A stretch of DNA of 64,000 nucleotides from Tetragonia tetragonoides (Eukaryota > Streptophyta > Magnoliopsida > Caryophyllales > Aizoaceae): assembly GCA_038025085.1 (NCBI GenBank), contig CM076152.1:23582001-23646000 (forward strand). The letters run 5' to 3'. The translations under genes were made by a program, and so were the position numbers. Below are positions 34,001 to 46,987 of this stretch, piece after piece (position 1 is the stretch's first letter; every line of letters starts with the position of its first letter). The notes under the pieces were generated by a model. It made no database searches. It saw only the letters and a list, made by a program, of their open reading frames with translations, and had not been told where the DNA came from.

Positions 34001-36583
34001 TATGATGAGCTTAGGCAATTGGATGACGATAAGGAGCAGAATGAAGAGCAATCTATTGACGATGAATTGGACATTGAACCTGACCAAGGCTCACCTCTAT
34101 TGGTGGTTCAAAGGGTCCTTCATGCTAGAGAGGCAGAGGAGACACTATCTCAAAGGGAGAAGATATTTCAAACCAAGTGCGCCGTGAAAGAAAAGCTTTG
34201 CACTTTAATCATTGATGGCGGTTCTTGCACCAATGTGGCGTCTACTCTCATGGTGGAAAAGCTTAGATTGGCCACCAAAGAACACCCTCATCCTTATTCC
34301 TTGCAATGGTTAGAGAAGGGAAGCAAAGCCAAGGTAACAAAACAAGTCACGATCCCTTTTTCGATTGGAAAAGTATACAATGATGAGATTTTGTGTGATG
34401 TGATCCCCATGGATGCTTGTCATTTGCTGTTAGGTAGACCTTGGTTATATGATAGAAGAGTAATGCATGATGGCTTTAGAAATGTTTACTCTTTTGAGGT
34501 TCAGGGAAAGAAAATTAATTTGCAACCCGCAAAATTGTCTTTATGTGGGGGAACGCAAGTTGGGGAGGGTTCTTCTGTTTCTAACTCATCAAAGCATGCT
34601 ATGATTGTTAAAGGTGCTGATTTAGAGTATGAAATGGTGCATGGAAATGTTGTTTATATGCTGGTGTTGCTTGGGGAGAATGAGAACATTGTTGGAAAGC
34701 CTTTACATGCGTTAATGCAACCTTTGCTTGAAAAGTATGTCGACGTGTTCCCATCTGATTTACCCCATGGTTTGCCACCCATTAGGGGCATAGAGCATCA
34801 AATAGACTTTGTTTCGGGAGCCTCACTTCCTAACAAAGCAGCTTATAGGTGTAATCCCCAAGAGACTAAGGAGTTACAACGTCAAGTAGAGGAGTTACTT
34901 GATAGGGGATACATTAGAGAGAGCATGAGTCCTTGTAGTGTACCAGCTCTCCTTGTGCCAAAAAAGGATGGAAGCATGAGAATGTGTGTTGATAGCCGTT
35001 CAATTAACAACATTACCATTAAGTATAGATATCCAATTCCTCGCTTGGATGATATGCTTGATGAGCTGTTTGGTTCTTGTGTCTTCTCTAAAGTGGATTT
35101 GAGGAGTGGTTACCATCAAATTAGAATGAAGGGTGGGGATGGATGGAAGACAGCCTTCAAGACGAAAGGAGGTCTTTATGAATGGCTTGTAATGCCATTT
35201 GGGTTGTCCAATGCTCCTAGCACATTCATGCGTCTTATGAATGAGCACCTAACACGCGTTTTTGAGGCTCTAAGGCAACACAAGCTGTTTGCTAAGCTTG
35301 AGAAATGTGATTTCTTTGTTCCTAGTGTCAAATTTCTTGGTTACATTGTGTCCAAGGATGGTATAGCTGTTGATCCCAGCAAGGTTGAGGCGATTAAGAC
35401 ATGGCCTACTCCTACTAGCATCACGCAAGTAAGGAGCTTCCATGGGCTAGCTTCTTTTTACAGAAGATTCATCAAGCAATTCAGCTCTCTTTTAGCACCA
35501 CTTACGGATTGTATGAAGAAAGGTGTCTTTGAGTGGACTCCCATGGCTCAAAATGCTTTTGAGGCCATCAAGGAAAGGCTTAGCTCCACCCCTATACTAG
35601 CTTTGCCTAACTTTGATCAACCATTTGAAGTGGAATGTGATGCTTGTGGAACCGGTATTGGAGCTGTTTTGGTGCAAAGTAAGCGTCCTATTGCTTATTT
35701 CAGTGAGAAGTTGAATGGTTCAAGAGGGAATTACAGCACTTATGACAAAGAGTTCTATGCAATTGTGAGGGCTCTTGATCATTGGGCTCATTACTTAAAA
35801 CCAAGGCAGTTCATTTTGCACTCTGATCATGAAGCGTTGAAGTATATTAATGGGCAGCACAAGTTGAGTTCAAGACATGCTAAATGGGTGGAATATCTTC
35901 AATCATTCTCCTTTGTATCTAAGTACAAAACTGGTGCAAGCAATGTGGTAGCCGATGCTTTATCAAGGCGACGTTCTATGTTGTCTATCCTCGAGGCCAA
36001 GGTTTTAGGCTTCTCTTTCATACGGGAACTTTACAAAGATGATCCAGATTTCTCTCCCATGTTTGATGGCAGCAAGGAGGTGGAAAAAGGCCCTTTTCAC
36101 ATTCATGAAGGGTTCCTTTTCAAGCACAACAGATTGTGTATCCCTAAGGGCTCAATTCGAGACATACTTATAAGGGAAGCTCACTTAGGAGGATTGGCTG
36201 GCCACTTTGGCATTGGGAAGACTCTTGAGGTCTTAAGTGAGCACTTTTATTGGCCAAGAATGCACAAGTTGATGCCCAGATCAGAAGGCCCTTTTAAAAT
36301 CATCGAGAAGATCAACGACAATGCATACAAGCTTGAACTGCCTGGAGAGAGTTCAATTTCAGCAACTTTTAATGTGGGAGATCTGCTGCCTTATTTGGAG
36401 GATGAATACCTTGATGATTTGAGGGCAAATCCAAAAAAAGTTGGGGAGGATGATGCGTTAGCATCAGGTCATCAAGTTATGAGCGTGAGCATTAATGCAT
36501 TAATCATGGCATTTGGGACTCTCTCACGTTTGAATGGTGATGATTCTGGTCCTAGAGGTCTTAGTGTCCTTTTGGCCACTTAA
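34001..36583 (+). pseudogene. Pol of element 2, open but missing RT YLDD and the integrase core
   Basis: Frame continues directly from gag after TAG and is open to TAA 36581-36583; residues are numbered from codon 34019. Protease D66 in LIIDGGSCTN. The RT N-terminal half is intact (FSKVDLRSGYHQ, LVMPFGLSNAPSTF), but after LMNE (junction about 35245) about 29 residues present in element 1, including YLDD, are missing. RNase H keeps D541 (VECDACG). Integrase keeps its two zinc-finger histidines (722, 729) to FYWPRM, then jumps at about 36262 to KLMPRSEGPF; about 270 residues are lost, including both zinc-finger cysteines and the whole DDE core. The GPF module and a tail of about 44 residues encoded in the 3' LTR remain. 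Both deletions keep frame. Catalytically dead RT and integrase are inferred from the missing residues. Confidence 0.9.
36433..36450 (+). other. Polypurine tract of element 2
   Basis: AAAAAAAGTTGGGGAGGA immediately precedes the 3' LTR; purine-rich apart from TT. It lies inside the pol frame. Confidence 0.75.
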
Positions 36584-37234
36584 TCTAGGTCATGTCCGTA
36601 CAAGATTAATCCGTACAAATAAGCATTTGTGATTAGTGTTAGTTATAGTGCACCCTGCATGTAATTAGCATAATTAACAAATGTAATTAGTTGTTATTTG
36701 AATTCCCTAAGTAGTTGCTGAGTAAGGCGCGCCTAAGAGCACATGGGGCAGGTAAGGATGAAGAATGAGGCTCCTTACAGCTCACCCACGTTTGTCCTTT
36801 TGCAAGGACAAGCAACAGCTGTCAAGTGGTCCAAAACGGAAGGAAATGTGCTCCAAATTGTACTGCACGTATTTGGCTCATTTCTGGGCAAAATACTGAA
36901 GTTTCATTTTGCTTGGGCACTACTCTTGGACAGATCACCCTTTCTAGAGTATTCTTAGGTTATTAGGGCACATTTGTGACCCCTATAAATATGTAAGAAC
37001 AGCTGATGTAAAAGGCACTTGTTGATGAATCAAAATTACACGGCTGCTGCCTTCTTACAAATCTTGCGTTCTTTACAATAATCTTAGGGTTATTTGGTGA
37101 GCAAGTAGTATTCTTTATCCATAGCTTGGTGGTTTAATCCTTTATAGCTTTGGTGGTGATACTCATTATCCTTTCTTCTCTTAATCCTCTGTTTTTGTTT
37201 ACAAATTGCTAAGGTTGTAGTTGCAAACGTATCA
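36451..37234 (+). repeat. 3' LTR of element 2
   Basis: 784 bp. Its first 133 bp encode the end of pol. TATAAATA at 36984-36991. Ends GTATCA, then plus-oriented satellite resumes at GTTTC, the phase at which it stopped at 32119. Confidence 0.94.
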
Positions 37235-37446
37235 GTTTCTAACTCAAATGAGTGCAAACCAAGCAGTTGGGTGCTTTCTCTTAATATACAACACAAAAGA
37301 ACTCAATCTCTTTCACCCTAGTTGTAAGAGCTTTTAAAACGCTTAAATGCATTCAAAAGCTTGAGTTCAAGCTTGTTTGTAGTTGTAAACATACTTGGGG
37401 TAGTTTCACACTCAAATGAATGCAAACAAAGCTTTTGGTTGCTTTG
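37235..37446 (+). repeat. 168-bp satellite, plus orientation, right flank of element 2
   Basis: About 1.3 monomers; ends GGTTGCTTTGTATGCATTC, a recurrent switch. Confidence 0.92.
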
Positions 37447-38432
37447 TATGCATTCATTTGAGTGAGAAACTACACCAAGGATGTTTACAAGTACAAACAA
37501 GCTTCAACTGAAGCTTTTTATTGGATTTAAGCATTTTAACAGCTCATATGACTAGGGTGAAAGAGATTGAGTTCTTTTGTGTTGTATATTAAGAGAAATC
37601 ACCCAAATGGTTTGTTTGCATTCATTTGAGTGAGAAACTATACCAAGGATGTTTACAAGTACAAACAAGTTTCAACTCAAGCTTTTTAATGCATTTACGC
37701 GTTTTAACTGCTCTTACGACTAGGCGAAAAGAGATTGAGTTCTTTTGTGTTGTATATTAAGAAAAAGCTCGCAAATGCTTTGTTTACATTCATTTGAGTG
37801 TGAAACTACCCCAAGTATGTTTACAACTACAAACAAGCTTGAACTCAAGCTTTTGAATGCATTTAAGCGTTTTAAAAGCTCATACAACAAGGGTGAAAGA
37901 GATTGAGTTCTTTTGTGTTGTATATTAATAGAACGCACCCAAATGCTTAGTTTGCATTCATTTGATTGAGAAACTTAACCAAGGAAGTTTACAAGTACAA
38001 ACAAGCTTCAACTCAAGCTTTTGAATGCATTTACGCGTTTTAAAACCTCATACAACTAGGGTGAAAGAGATTGAGTTCTTTTGTGTTGTATATTAAGAGA
38101 AATCACACAAATCCATTGTTTGCATTCATTTGAGTGAGAAACTACACCAAGGATGTTTACAAGTACAAACAAGCTTCGACTCAAGCTTTTGAATGCATTT
38201 ACGCGTTTCAAAAGCGAAAAGGATTGAGTTCTTTTGTGTTGTATATTAAGAAAAACTCAAAAATGCTTTGTTTAAATTCATTTGAGTGTGAAACTACACC
38301 AAGGATGTTTACAACTACAAACAGGCTTCATCTCAAGCTTTTGAATGCATTTACGCGTTTTAAAAGCACATACGACAAGGGTGAAAGAGATTGAGGTCTT
38401 TTGTGTTGTATATTAAGAAAAAGCACCCAAAT
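37447..38432 (-). repeat. 168-bp satellite, minus orientation
   Basis: About 6 monomers with a higher-order dimer (37720-37938). Ends CACCCAAATGAATTCAAAATT. Confidence 0.92.
37720..37938 (-). repeat. Higher-order dimer copy
   Basis: Contains GCTCGCAAATGC, ACCCCAAGTATG and GAACGCACCC; part of a ~515-bp segment repeated at 48185 and 62855. Confidence 0.84.
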
Positions 38433-38543
38433 GAATTCAAAATTTTGAGTTGAAGCTTGTTTGTACTTGTAAACACATACTTGTTCAAATCATTAAATAC
38501 ACAAAAGACCTCAATCTCTTTCACACAAATGCAAACAAACCTA
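38433..38543 (+). repeat. Chimeric satellite segment, plus orientation
   Basis: Shortened monomer containing AAACACATACTTGTTCAAAT; short version of the segments at 39192 and 42654, lacking their TCGTTTTAACACCCGAG. Confidence 0.88.
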
Positions 38544-39191
38544 GTCATTTGAGTGAGAAACTACACCAAGGATGTTTACAAGTACAAACAAGCTTCAACT
38601 GAAGCTTTTGAATGTATTTACGCGTTTTAACAGCTCTTACGATTAGGGTGAAAGAGATTGAGTTCTTTTGTGTTGTATTTTCAGAGAAAGCACCCAAATG
38701 CTTTCTTTGCATTCATTTGAGTGTGAAACTACCCCAAGGATGTTTACAACTACAAACAAGCTTGAACTCAAGCTTTTGAATGCATTTAAGCGTTTTAAAA
38801 GGGTGAAAGAGATTGAGTTCTTTTGTGTTGTATATTAAGAGAACGCACCCAACTGTTGTCTTTGCATTCATTTGAGTGAGATACTACACCAAAGATGTTT
38901 ACAAGTGCCAACAAGCTTCAACTTAAGCTTTTGAATGCATATACGCGTTTTACAACCTCATACGACTAGGGTGAAAGAGATTGAGTTCTTTTGTGTTGTA
39001 TATTAAGAGAAAGCACCCAAATGCTTTGTTTGCATTCATTTGAGGGAGAAACTACACTAAGGATTTTTACAAGTACAAACAAGCTTCACCTCAAGCTTTT
39101 GAAAGCATTTACGCGTTTTAAAACCTGATACGACTAGGGTGAAAGAGATTGAGGTCTTTTGTGTTGTATATTAAGAGAAAGCACCCAAATG
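38544..39191 (-). repeat. 168-bp satellite, minus orientation
   Basis: About 4 monomers. Start of the left copy of the 3462-bp-offset duplication; one monomer is short (GTTTTAAAAGGGTGAAAG at about 38793). Confidence 0.92.
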
Positions 39192-39316
39192 AATTCAAAA
39201 TTTTGAGTTGAAGCTTGTTTGTACTTGTAAACACATACTTGTTCAAATCATTTAATACACAAAAGACCTCAATCTCTTTCACACAAATGCAAACAAACCT
39301 AGTCGTTTTAACACCC
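39192..39316 (+). repeat. Chimeric satellite segment, plus orientation
   Basis: 125-bp inverted insert containing AAACACATACTTGTTCAAAT and AGTCGTTTTAACACCCGAGT; near-identical to 42654-42779. Confidence 0.88.
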
Positions 39317-42300
39317 GAGTCATTTGAGTGAGAAACTACACCAAGGATGTTTACAAGTACAAGCAAGCTTCAACTCAAGCTTTTGAATGCATTTACGCAT
39401 TTTAACAGCTCTTACAACTAGGGTGAAGAAGATTGAGTTCTTTTGTGTTGTATTTTAAGAGAAAGAAACCAAAAGCTTTGTTTGCATTCATTTCAGTGAG
39501 AAACTACACCAAGAATGTTTACAAGTACAAACAAGCTTCAACTCAAGCTTTTGAATGCATTTACGCGTTTTAAAAGCTCATATGACTAGGGTGAAAAAGA
39601 TTGAGTTCTTTTGTGTTGTATATTAAGAGAAAGCACCCAAAAGCTTTGTTTGCATTCATTTGAGTGAGAAACTTAACCAAGGATGTTTACAAGTACAAAC
39701 AAGCTCCAAGTCAAGCTTTTGAATGTATTTACGCGTTTTAACAGCTCTTACGATTAGGGTGAAAGAGATTGAGGTCTTTTGTGTTATATATTAAGAGAAA
39801 GCACCCAAATGCTTTGTTTGCATTCATTTGAGTGAGAAACTACACCAAGGATGTTTACAAGTACAAACAAGCTTTAACTCCACCTTTTGAATGCATTTAC
39901 GCGTTTTAACAGCTCTTACATCTAGGGTGAAAGAGATTGAGTTCTTTTGTGTTGTATATTAAGAGAAAGCACCCAAATGCTTTGTTCGCATTCATTTGAG
40001 TGAGAAACTACACCAAGGATGTTTACAAGTACCAACAAGCTTTAACTCCACCTTTTGAATGCATTTACGCGTTTTAACAGCTCTTACATCTAGGGTGAAA
40101 GAGATTGAGTTCTTTTGTGTTGTATATTAAGAGAAAGCACCCAAATGCTTTGTTTGCATTCATTTGAGGGAGAAACTACACCAAGGATGTTTACAAGTAC
40201 AAACAAGCTTCAACTCAAGCTTTTGAAAGCATTTACGCGTTTTAAAACCTCATACGACTACGGTAAAAGAGATTGAGGTCTTTTGTGTTGTATATTAAGA
40301 GGATGCACCCAAATGCTTTGTTTGCATTCATTTCAGTGAGAAACTACACCAAGAATGTTTACAAGTACAAACAAGCTTCAACTCAAGCTTTTGAATGCAT
40401 TTACGCGTTTTAAAAGCTCATATGACTAGGGTGAAAAAGATTGAGTTCTTTTGTGTTGTATATTAAGAAAAAGCACCCAAATGCTTTGTTTGCATTCATT
40501 TGAGTGAGAAACATAACCAAGGATGTTTACAAAAACCAACAAGCTTCAACTTATGCTTTTGAATACATATACTAGTTTTAAAACCTCATACGACTAGGGT
40601 GAAAGAGATTGAGTTCTTTTGTGTTGTATTTTCAGAGAAAGCACCCAAAAGCTTTGTTTTCATTCATTGGAGTGAGAAACTACACCAAGGATGTTTACAA
40701 GTACAAACAAGCTTTAACTCAAGCTTTTGAATGTATTTACGCGTTTTAAAAGCTCATATGACTAGGATTAAAGAGATTGAGTTCTTTTGTGTTGTATATT
40801 AAGAGAAAGCACCCAAATGCTTTGTTTGCATTCATTTGAGGGAGAAACTACACCAAGGATGTTTATATTACAAACAAGCTTTAACTCAACCTTTTGAACG
40901 CATCTACGCATTTTAACAGCTCTTACAACTAGGGTGAAAGAGATTGAGTTCTTTTGTGTTGTATATTAAGAGAAATGACACAAATGCTTTGTTTGCATTC
41001 ATTTGAGTGAGAAACTACACCAAGAATGTTTACAAGTACAAACAAGCTTCAACTCAAGCTTTTGAATGCATTTACGCGTTTTAAAAGCTCATATGACTAG
41101 GGTGAAAAAGATTGAGTTCTTTTGTGTTGGATTTCAAGAGAAAGCAACCAAAAGCATTGTTTGCATTCATTTCAGTGAGAAACTACACCAAGATTGTTTA
41201 CAAGTACAAACAAGCTTCAACTCAAGCTTTTGAATGCATTTACGCGTTTTAAAAGCTCATATGACTAGGGTGAAAAAGATTGAGTTCTTTTGTGTTAGAT
41301 TTTAAGAGAAAGCAACCAAAAGCTTTGTTTGCATTCATTTCAGTGAGAAACTACACCAAGAATGTTTACAAGTACAAACAAGCTTCAACTCAAGCTTTTG
41401 AATGCATTTACGCGTTTTAACAGCTATTACATCTAGGGTGAAAGAGATTGAGTTCTTTTGTGTTGTATATTGAGAGAAAGCACCCAAATGCCTTGTTTTG
41501 CATTCATTTGAGTGAGAAACTACACCAAGGATGTTCACAAGCACAAACAACTTCAACTCCACCTTTTGAATGCATTTACGCATTTTAACAGCTCTTACAA
41601 CTAGGGTGAAAGAGATTGAGTTCTTTTGTGTTGTATATTAAGAGAAATCACACAAATGCTTTGTTTGCATTCATTTGAGTGAGAAACTACACCAAGGATG
41701 TTTACAAGTACAAACAAGCTAAAACTCAAGCTTTTGAATGCATTTACGCGTTTTAAAAGCTCATATGACTAGGGTGAAAAAGATTGAGTTCTTTTGAGTT
41801 GTATATTAAGAAAAAGCACCCAAATGCTTTGTTTGCATTCATTTGAGTGAGAAACATAACCAAGGATGTTTACAAGTACCAACAAGCTTCAACTTAAGCT
41901 TTTGAATACATATACGCGTTTTAAAACCTCATACGACTAGGGTGAAAGAGATTGAGTTCTTTTGTGTTGTATATTAAGAGAAATCACACAAATGCTTTGT
42001 TTGCATTCATTGGAGTGAGAAACTACACCAAGGATGTTTACAAGTACAAACAAGCTTCAACTCAAGCTTTTAAATGTATTTACGCGTTTTAACAGCTCTT
42101 ACGTTTAGGGTGAAAGAGATTGAGTTCTTTTGTGTTGTATTTTCAGAGAAAACACCCAAATGCTTTCTTTGCATTCATTTGAGTGTGAAAATACCCCAAG
42201 GATGTTTACAACTACAAACAAGCTTGAACTCAAGCTTTTGAATGCATTTAAGCGTTTTAAAAGGGTGAAAGAGATTGAGTTCTTTTGTGTTGTATATTAA

Positions 42301-42653
42301 GAGAACGCACCCAACTGTTGTCTTTTCATTCATTTGAGTGAGATACTACACCAAAGATGTTTACAAGTGCCAACAAGCTTCAACTTAAGCTTTTGAATGC
42401 ATATACGCGTTTTACAACCTCATACGACTAGGGTGAAAGAGATTGAGTTCTTTTGTGTTGTATATTAAGAGAAAGCACCCAAATGCTTTGTTTGCATTCA
42501 TTTGAGGGAGAAACTACACTAAGGATGTTTACAAGTACAAACAAGCTTCACCTCAAGCTTTTGAAAGCATTTACGCGTTTTAAAACCTGATACGACCAGG
42601 GTGAAAGAGATTGAGGTCTTTTGTGTTGTATATTAAGAGAAAGCACCCAAATG
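39317..42653 (-). repeat. 168-bp satellite array, minus orientation
   Basis: About 20 uninterrupted monomers, one of the longest single-orientation runs. It spans the end of the left copy and the start of the right copy of the 3462-bp-offset duplication. Confidence 0.94.
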
Positions 42654-42779
42654 AATTCAAAATTTTGAGTTGAAGCTTGTTTGTACTTGTAAACACATAC
42701 TTGTTCAAATCATTTAATACACAAAAGACCTCAATCTCTTTCACACAAATGCAAACAAACCTAGTCGTTTTAACACCCG
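42654..42779 (+). repeat. Chimeric satellite segment, plus orientation
   Basis: Second copy of the 39192-39316 inverted insert, 3462 bp downstream. Confidence 0.88.
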
Positions 42780-44630
42780 AGTCATTTGAGTGAGAAACTA
42801 CACCAAGGATGTTTACAAGTACAAGCAAGCTTCAACTCAAGCTTTTGAATGCATTTACGCATTTTAACAGCTCTTACAACTAGGGTGAAGAAGATTGAGT
42901 TCTTTTGTGTTGTATTTTAAGAGAAAGAAACCAAAAGCTTTGTTTGCATTCATTTCAGTGAGAAACTACACCAAGAATGTTTACAAGTACAAATAAGCTT
43001 CAACTCAAGCTTTTGAATGCATTTACGCGTTTTAAAAGCTCATATGACTAGGGTGAAAAAGATTGAGTTCTTTTGTGTTGTATATTAAGAGAAAGCACCC
43101 AAAAGCTTTGTTTGCATTCATTTGAGTGAGAAACTTAACCAAGGATGTTTACAAGTACAAACAAGCTTCAAGTCAAGCTTTTGAATGTATTTACGCGTTT
43201 TAACAGCTCTTACGATTAGGGTGAAAGAGATTGAGGTCTTTTGTGTTATATATTAAGAGAAAGCACCCAAATGCTTTGTTTACATTCATTTGAGTGAGAA
43301 ACTACACCAAGGATGTTTACAAGTACAAACAAGCTTTAACTCCACCTTTTGAATGCATTTACGCGTTTTAACAGCTCTTACATCTTGGGTGAAAGAGATT
43401 GAGTTCTTTTGTGTTGTATATTAGGAGAAAGCACCCAAATGCTTTGTTCGCATTCATTTGAGTGAGAAACTACACCAAGGATGTTTACAAGTACAAACAA
43501 GCTTTAACTCCACCTTTTGAATGCATTTACGCGTTTTAACAGCTCTTACATCTAGGGTGAAAGAGATTGAGTTCTTTTGTGTTGTATATTAAGAGAAATC
43601 ACACAAATGCTTTGTTTGCATTCATTTGAGTGAGAAACTACGCCAAGTCTGTTTACAAGTACAAACAAGCTTAAACTCAAGTTTTTGAATGCATTTACGC
43701 GTTTTAAAAGCTCATATGACTAGGGTGAAGAAGATTGAGTTCTTTCGTGTTGTATTTTAAGAGAAAGCAACCAAAAGCTTTGTTTGCATTCATTTGAGTG
43801 AGAAACTACACCAAGGATGTTTACAAGTACAAACAAGCTTTAACTCCACCTTTTGAATGCATTTACGCGTTTTAACAGCTCTTACGACTAGGCGAAAAGA
43901 GATTGAGTTCTTTTGTGTTGTATATTAAGAAAAAGCTCGCAAATGCTTTGTTTACATTCATTTGAGTGTGAAACTACCCAAAGGATGTTTACAACTACAA
44001 ACTAGCTTGAACTCAAGCTTTTGAAGGCATTTACGCGTTTTAAAAGCTCACACGACAAGGGTGAAAGAGATAGGGTTCTTTTGTGTTGTATATTAAGAGA
44101 ACGCACCCAAATGTTTTCTTTGCATTTATTTGAGTGAGAAACTACACCAAAGATGTTTACAAGTACCAACAAGCTTCAACTTAAGATTTTGAATTCATAT
44201 AGGCGTTTTAAAACGTCATACGACTAGGGTGAAAGAGATTGAGTTCTTTTGTGTTGTATTTTCAGAGAAAGCACCCAAAAGCTTTGTTTGCATTCATTGG
44301 ATTGAGAAACTACACCAAGGAAGTTTACAAGTACAAACAAGCTTCAACTCAAGCTTTTGAATGTATTTACGCGTTTTAAAAGCTCATATGACTAGGGTGA
44401 AAGAGATTGAGGTCTTTTGTGTTGTATTTTAAGAGAAAGCACCCAAATGCTTTGTTTGCATTCATTTGAGTGAGAAACTACACCAAGGATGTTTACAAGT
44501 ACAAACAAGCTTTAACTCCACCTTTTGTTGCATTTACGAAGCTTTGTTTGCATTCATTGGAGGGAGAAACGACACCAAGGATGTTTACAAGTACAAAGAA
44601 GCTTCAACTCAAAATTTTGAATGTATTCAC
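42780..44630 (-). repeat. 168-bp satellite array, minus orientation
   Basis: About 11 monomers. Includes a higher-order dimer at about 43895-44160 and ends at AAAATTTTGAATGTATTCAC. Confidence 0.93.
43895..44160 (-). repeat. Higher-order dimer copy
   Basis: Contains AAGCTCGCAAATGC, ACTACCCAAAGG and GAACGCACCCAAATG; AAACTAGCTTG replaces AAACAAGCTTG. Confidence 0.82.
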
Positions 44631-46987
44631 AATCAAATGAATACAAATAAAGCATTTTGGGTGCTTTCTCTTAATATACAACAGAAAAGAACTCAATCTC
44701 TTTCACCCTAGTCGTAAGAGCTGTTAAAACGCGTAAATACATTCAAAAGCTTGAGTTGAAGCTTGTTTCTACTTGTAAACATCCTTGGTGTAGTTTCTCA
44801 CTCCAATGAATGCAGACAAAGCTTTTGGGTGCTTTCTCTGAAAATACAACCCAAAAGAACTCAATCTCTTTCACCCTAGTCGTATGAGGTTTTAAAACAC
44901 GTAAATACATTCAAAAGCTTGAGTTGAAGCTTGTTTGTACTTGTAAACATGCTTGGTCTAGTTTCTCACTCCAGTGAATGCAAAGAAAGCTTTTGGGTGC
45001 TTTCTCTGAAAATACAACACAAAAGAACTCAATCTCTTTCACCCTAGTCTTAAGAGCTGTTAAAACGCGTAAATGCATTCAAAAGGTGGAGTTAAAGCTT
45101 GTTTGTACTTGTAAACATCCTTGGTGTAGTTTCTCACTCAAATGAATGCAAACAAAGCTTTTGGTTGTTTTCTCTTAAAATACAACACGAAAGAACTCAA
45201 TCTTTTTCACCCTAGTCATATGAGCTTTTAAAACGCGTAAATGCATTCAAAAGCTTGAGTTTAAGCTTTTTTGTACTTTTAAACATCCTTGGTGTAGTTT
45301 CTCACTAAAATGAATGCAAACAAAGCATTTGTGTGATTTCTTTTAATATACAACACAAAATAACTCAATCTCTTTCACCCTAGTTGTAAGAGCTATTAAA
45401 ATGCGTAAATGCATTCAAAAGGTGGAGTTAAAGCTTGTTTGTGCTTGTAAACATCCTTGGTGTAGTTTCTCACTCAAATGAATGCAGACAAAGCATTTGG
45501 GTGCTTTCTCTCAATATACAACACAAAAGAACTCAATCTCTTTCACCCTAGATGTAACAGCTGTTAAAACGCGTAAATGCATTCAAAAGCTTGAGTTGAA
45601 GCTTGTTTGTACTTGTAAACATTCTTGGTGTAGTTTCTCACTGAAATGAATGCAAACAAAGCTTTTGGTTGCTTTCTCTTAAAATCCAACACAAAAGAAC
45701 TCAATCTTTTTCACCCTAGTCATATGAGCTTTTAAAACGCGTAAATGCATTCAAAAGCTTGAGTTGAAGCTTGTTTGTACTTGTAAACATTCTTGGTGTA
45801 GTTTCTCACTCAAATGAATGCAAACAAAGCATTTGTGTCATTTCTCTTAATATACAACACAAAAAACTCAATCTCTTTCACCCTAGTTGTAAGAGCTGTA
45901 AAAATGCGTAAATGCGTTCAAAAGGTTGAGTTAAAGCTTGTTTGTAATGTAAACATCCTTGGTGTAGTTTCTCCCTCAAATGAATGCAAACAAAGCATTT
46001 GGGTGCTTTCTCTTAATATAAAACACAAAAGAACTCAATCTCTTTCACCCTAGATGTAAGAGCTGTTAAAACGCGTAAATGCATTCAAAAGGTGGAGTTA
46101 AAGCTTGTTTGTACTTGTAAACATCCTTGGTGTAGTTTCTCACTCAAATGAATGCAAACAAAGCATTTGGGTGCTTTCTCTTAATATATAACACAAAAGA
46201 CCTCAATCTCTTTCACCCTAATCGTAAGAGCTTTCAAAACGCGTAAATGCATTCAAAAGCTTGAGTTGAAGCTTGTTTGTACTTGTAAACATTCTAGGTG
46301 CAGTTTCACACTCAAATGTATCCGAACAAAGTATTTGGATGCTTTCTCTTAATGTACAACACAAAAGAACTCAAATCTCTTTCACCCTACTCGTATGAGC
46401 TTTTAAAACGCGTAAATGCATTCAAAAGCTTGACTTGAAGCATATTTGTACATTAAACATCCTAGGTGTAGTTTCTCATTCAAATAAATGCAAACAAAAC
46501 ATTTGGGTGCTTTCTCTTAATGAACAACACAAAAGAACTCAATCTCTATCACCCTAGTCGTATGAGCTGTTAAAACGCGTAAATGCATTCAAAAGCTTGA
46601 GTTGAAGCTTGTATGTACGCGTAAACGCGTAAAAATGTACAAACATGCTTACTTTGGTCACATTATGGTCAAGGTCACCCAAATGCTTTGTTTGCATTCA
46701 TTATGCACCCAAACGCGTAAATGCATTCAAAAGCTTGCATTCAAAAGCTTGAGTTCAAGCTTGTTTGTACTTGTAAATATCCAAGGTGTAGTTTCACACG
46801 CAAATGAATGCAAACAAAGTGTTTGGATGGTTTCTGTTAATATACAACACAAAGAACTGAAATCTCTTTCACCCATTCGTATGCGCTTTTAAAACGCGTA
46901 AATGCATTCAAAAGCTTGAGTTGAAGCTTGTTTGTACTTGTAAACATCCTAGGTGTAGTTTCACACTCAAATGAATACAAACAAATG
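44631..46987 (+). repeat. 168-bp satellite, plus orientation, ending in divergent monomers
   Basis: About 14 monomers. From about 46210 they are the divergent type shared with 10600-11470, including the CGCGTAAACGCGTAAAAATG segment (from 46618). Confidence 0.93.

Larger units (their letters stand above)
32120..37234 (+). mobile_element. Defective CRM-type Ty3/gypsy retrotransposon, element 2
   Basis: A 5115-bp element with two 784-bp LTRs (TGATGC...GTATCA) in plus-oriented satellite. Flanking 5-mers are GTTTT (32115-32119) and GTTTC (37235-37239), a target duplication with one mismatch. The two LTRs have equal length and about 8 differences (about 1 percent). It is a different family from element 1 (LTRs not alignable by eye) but shares the CRM trait of a pol frame ending inside the 3' LTR. 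The coding region has an in-frame TAG after gag and two large in-frame deletions in pol, so it cannot be autonomous. Confidence 0.92.
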
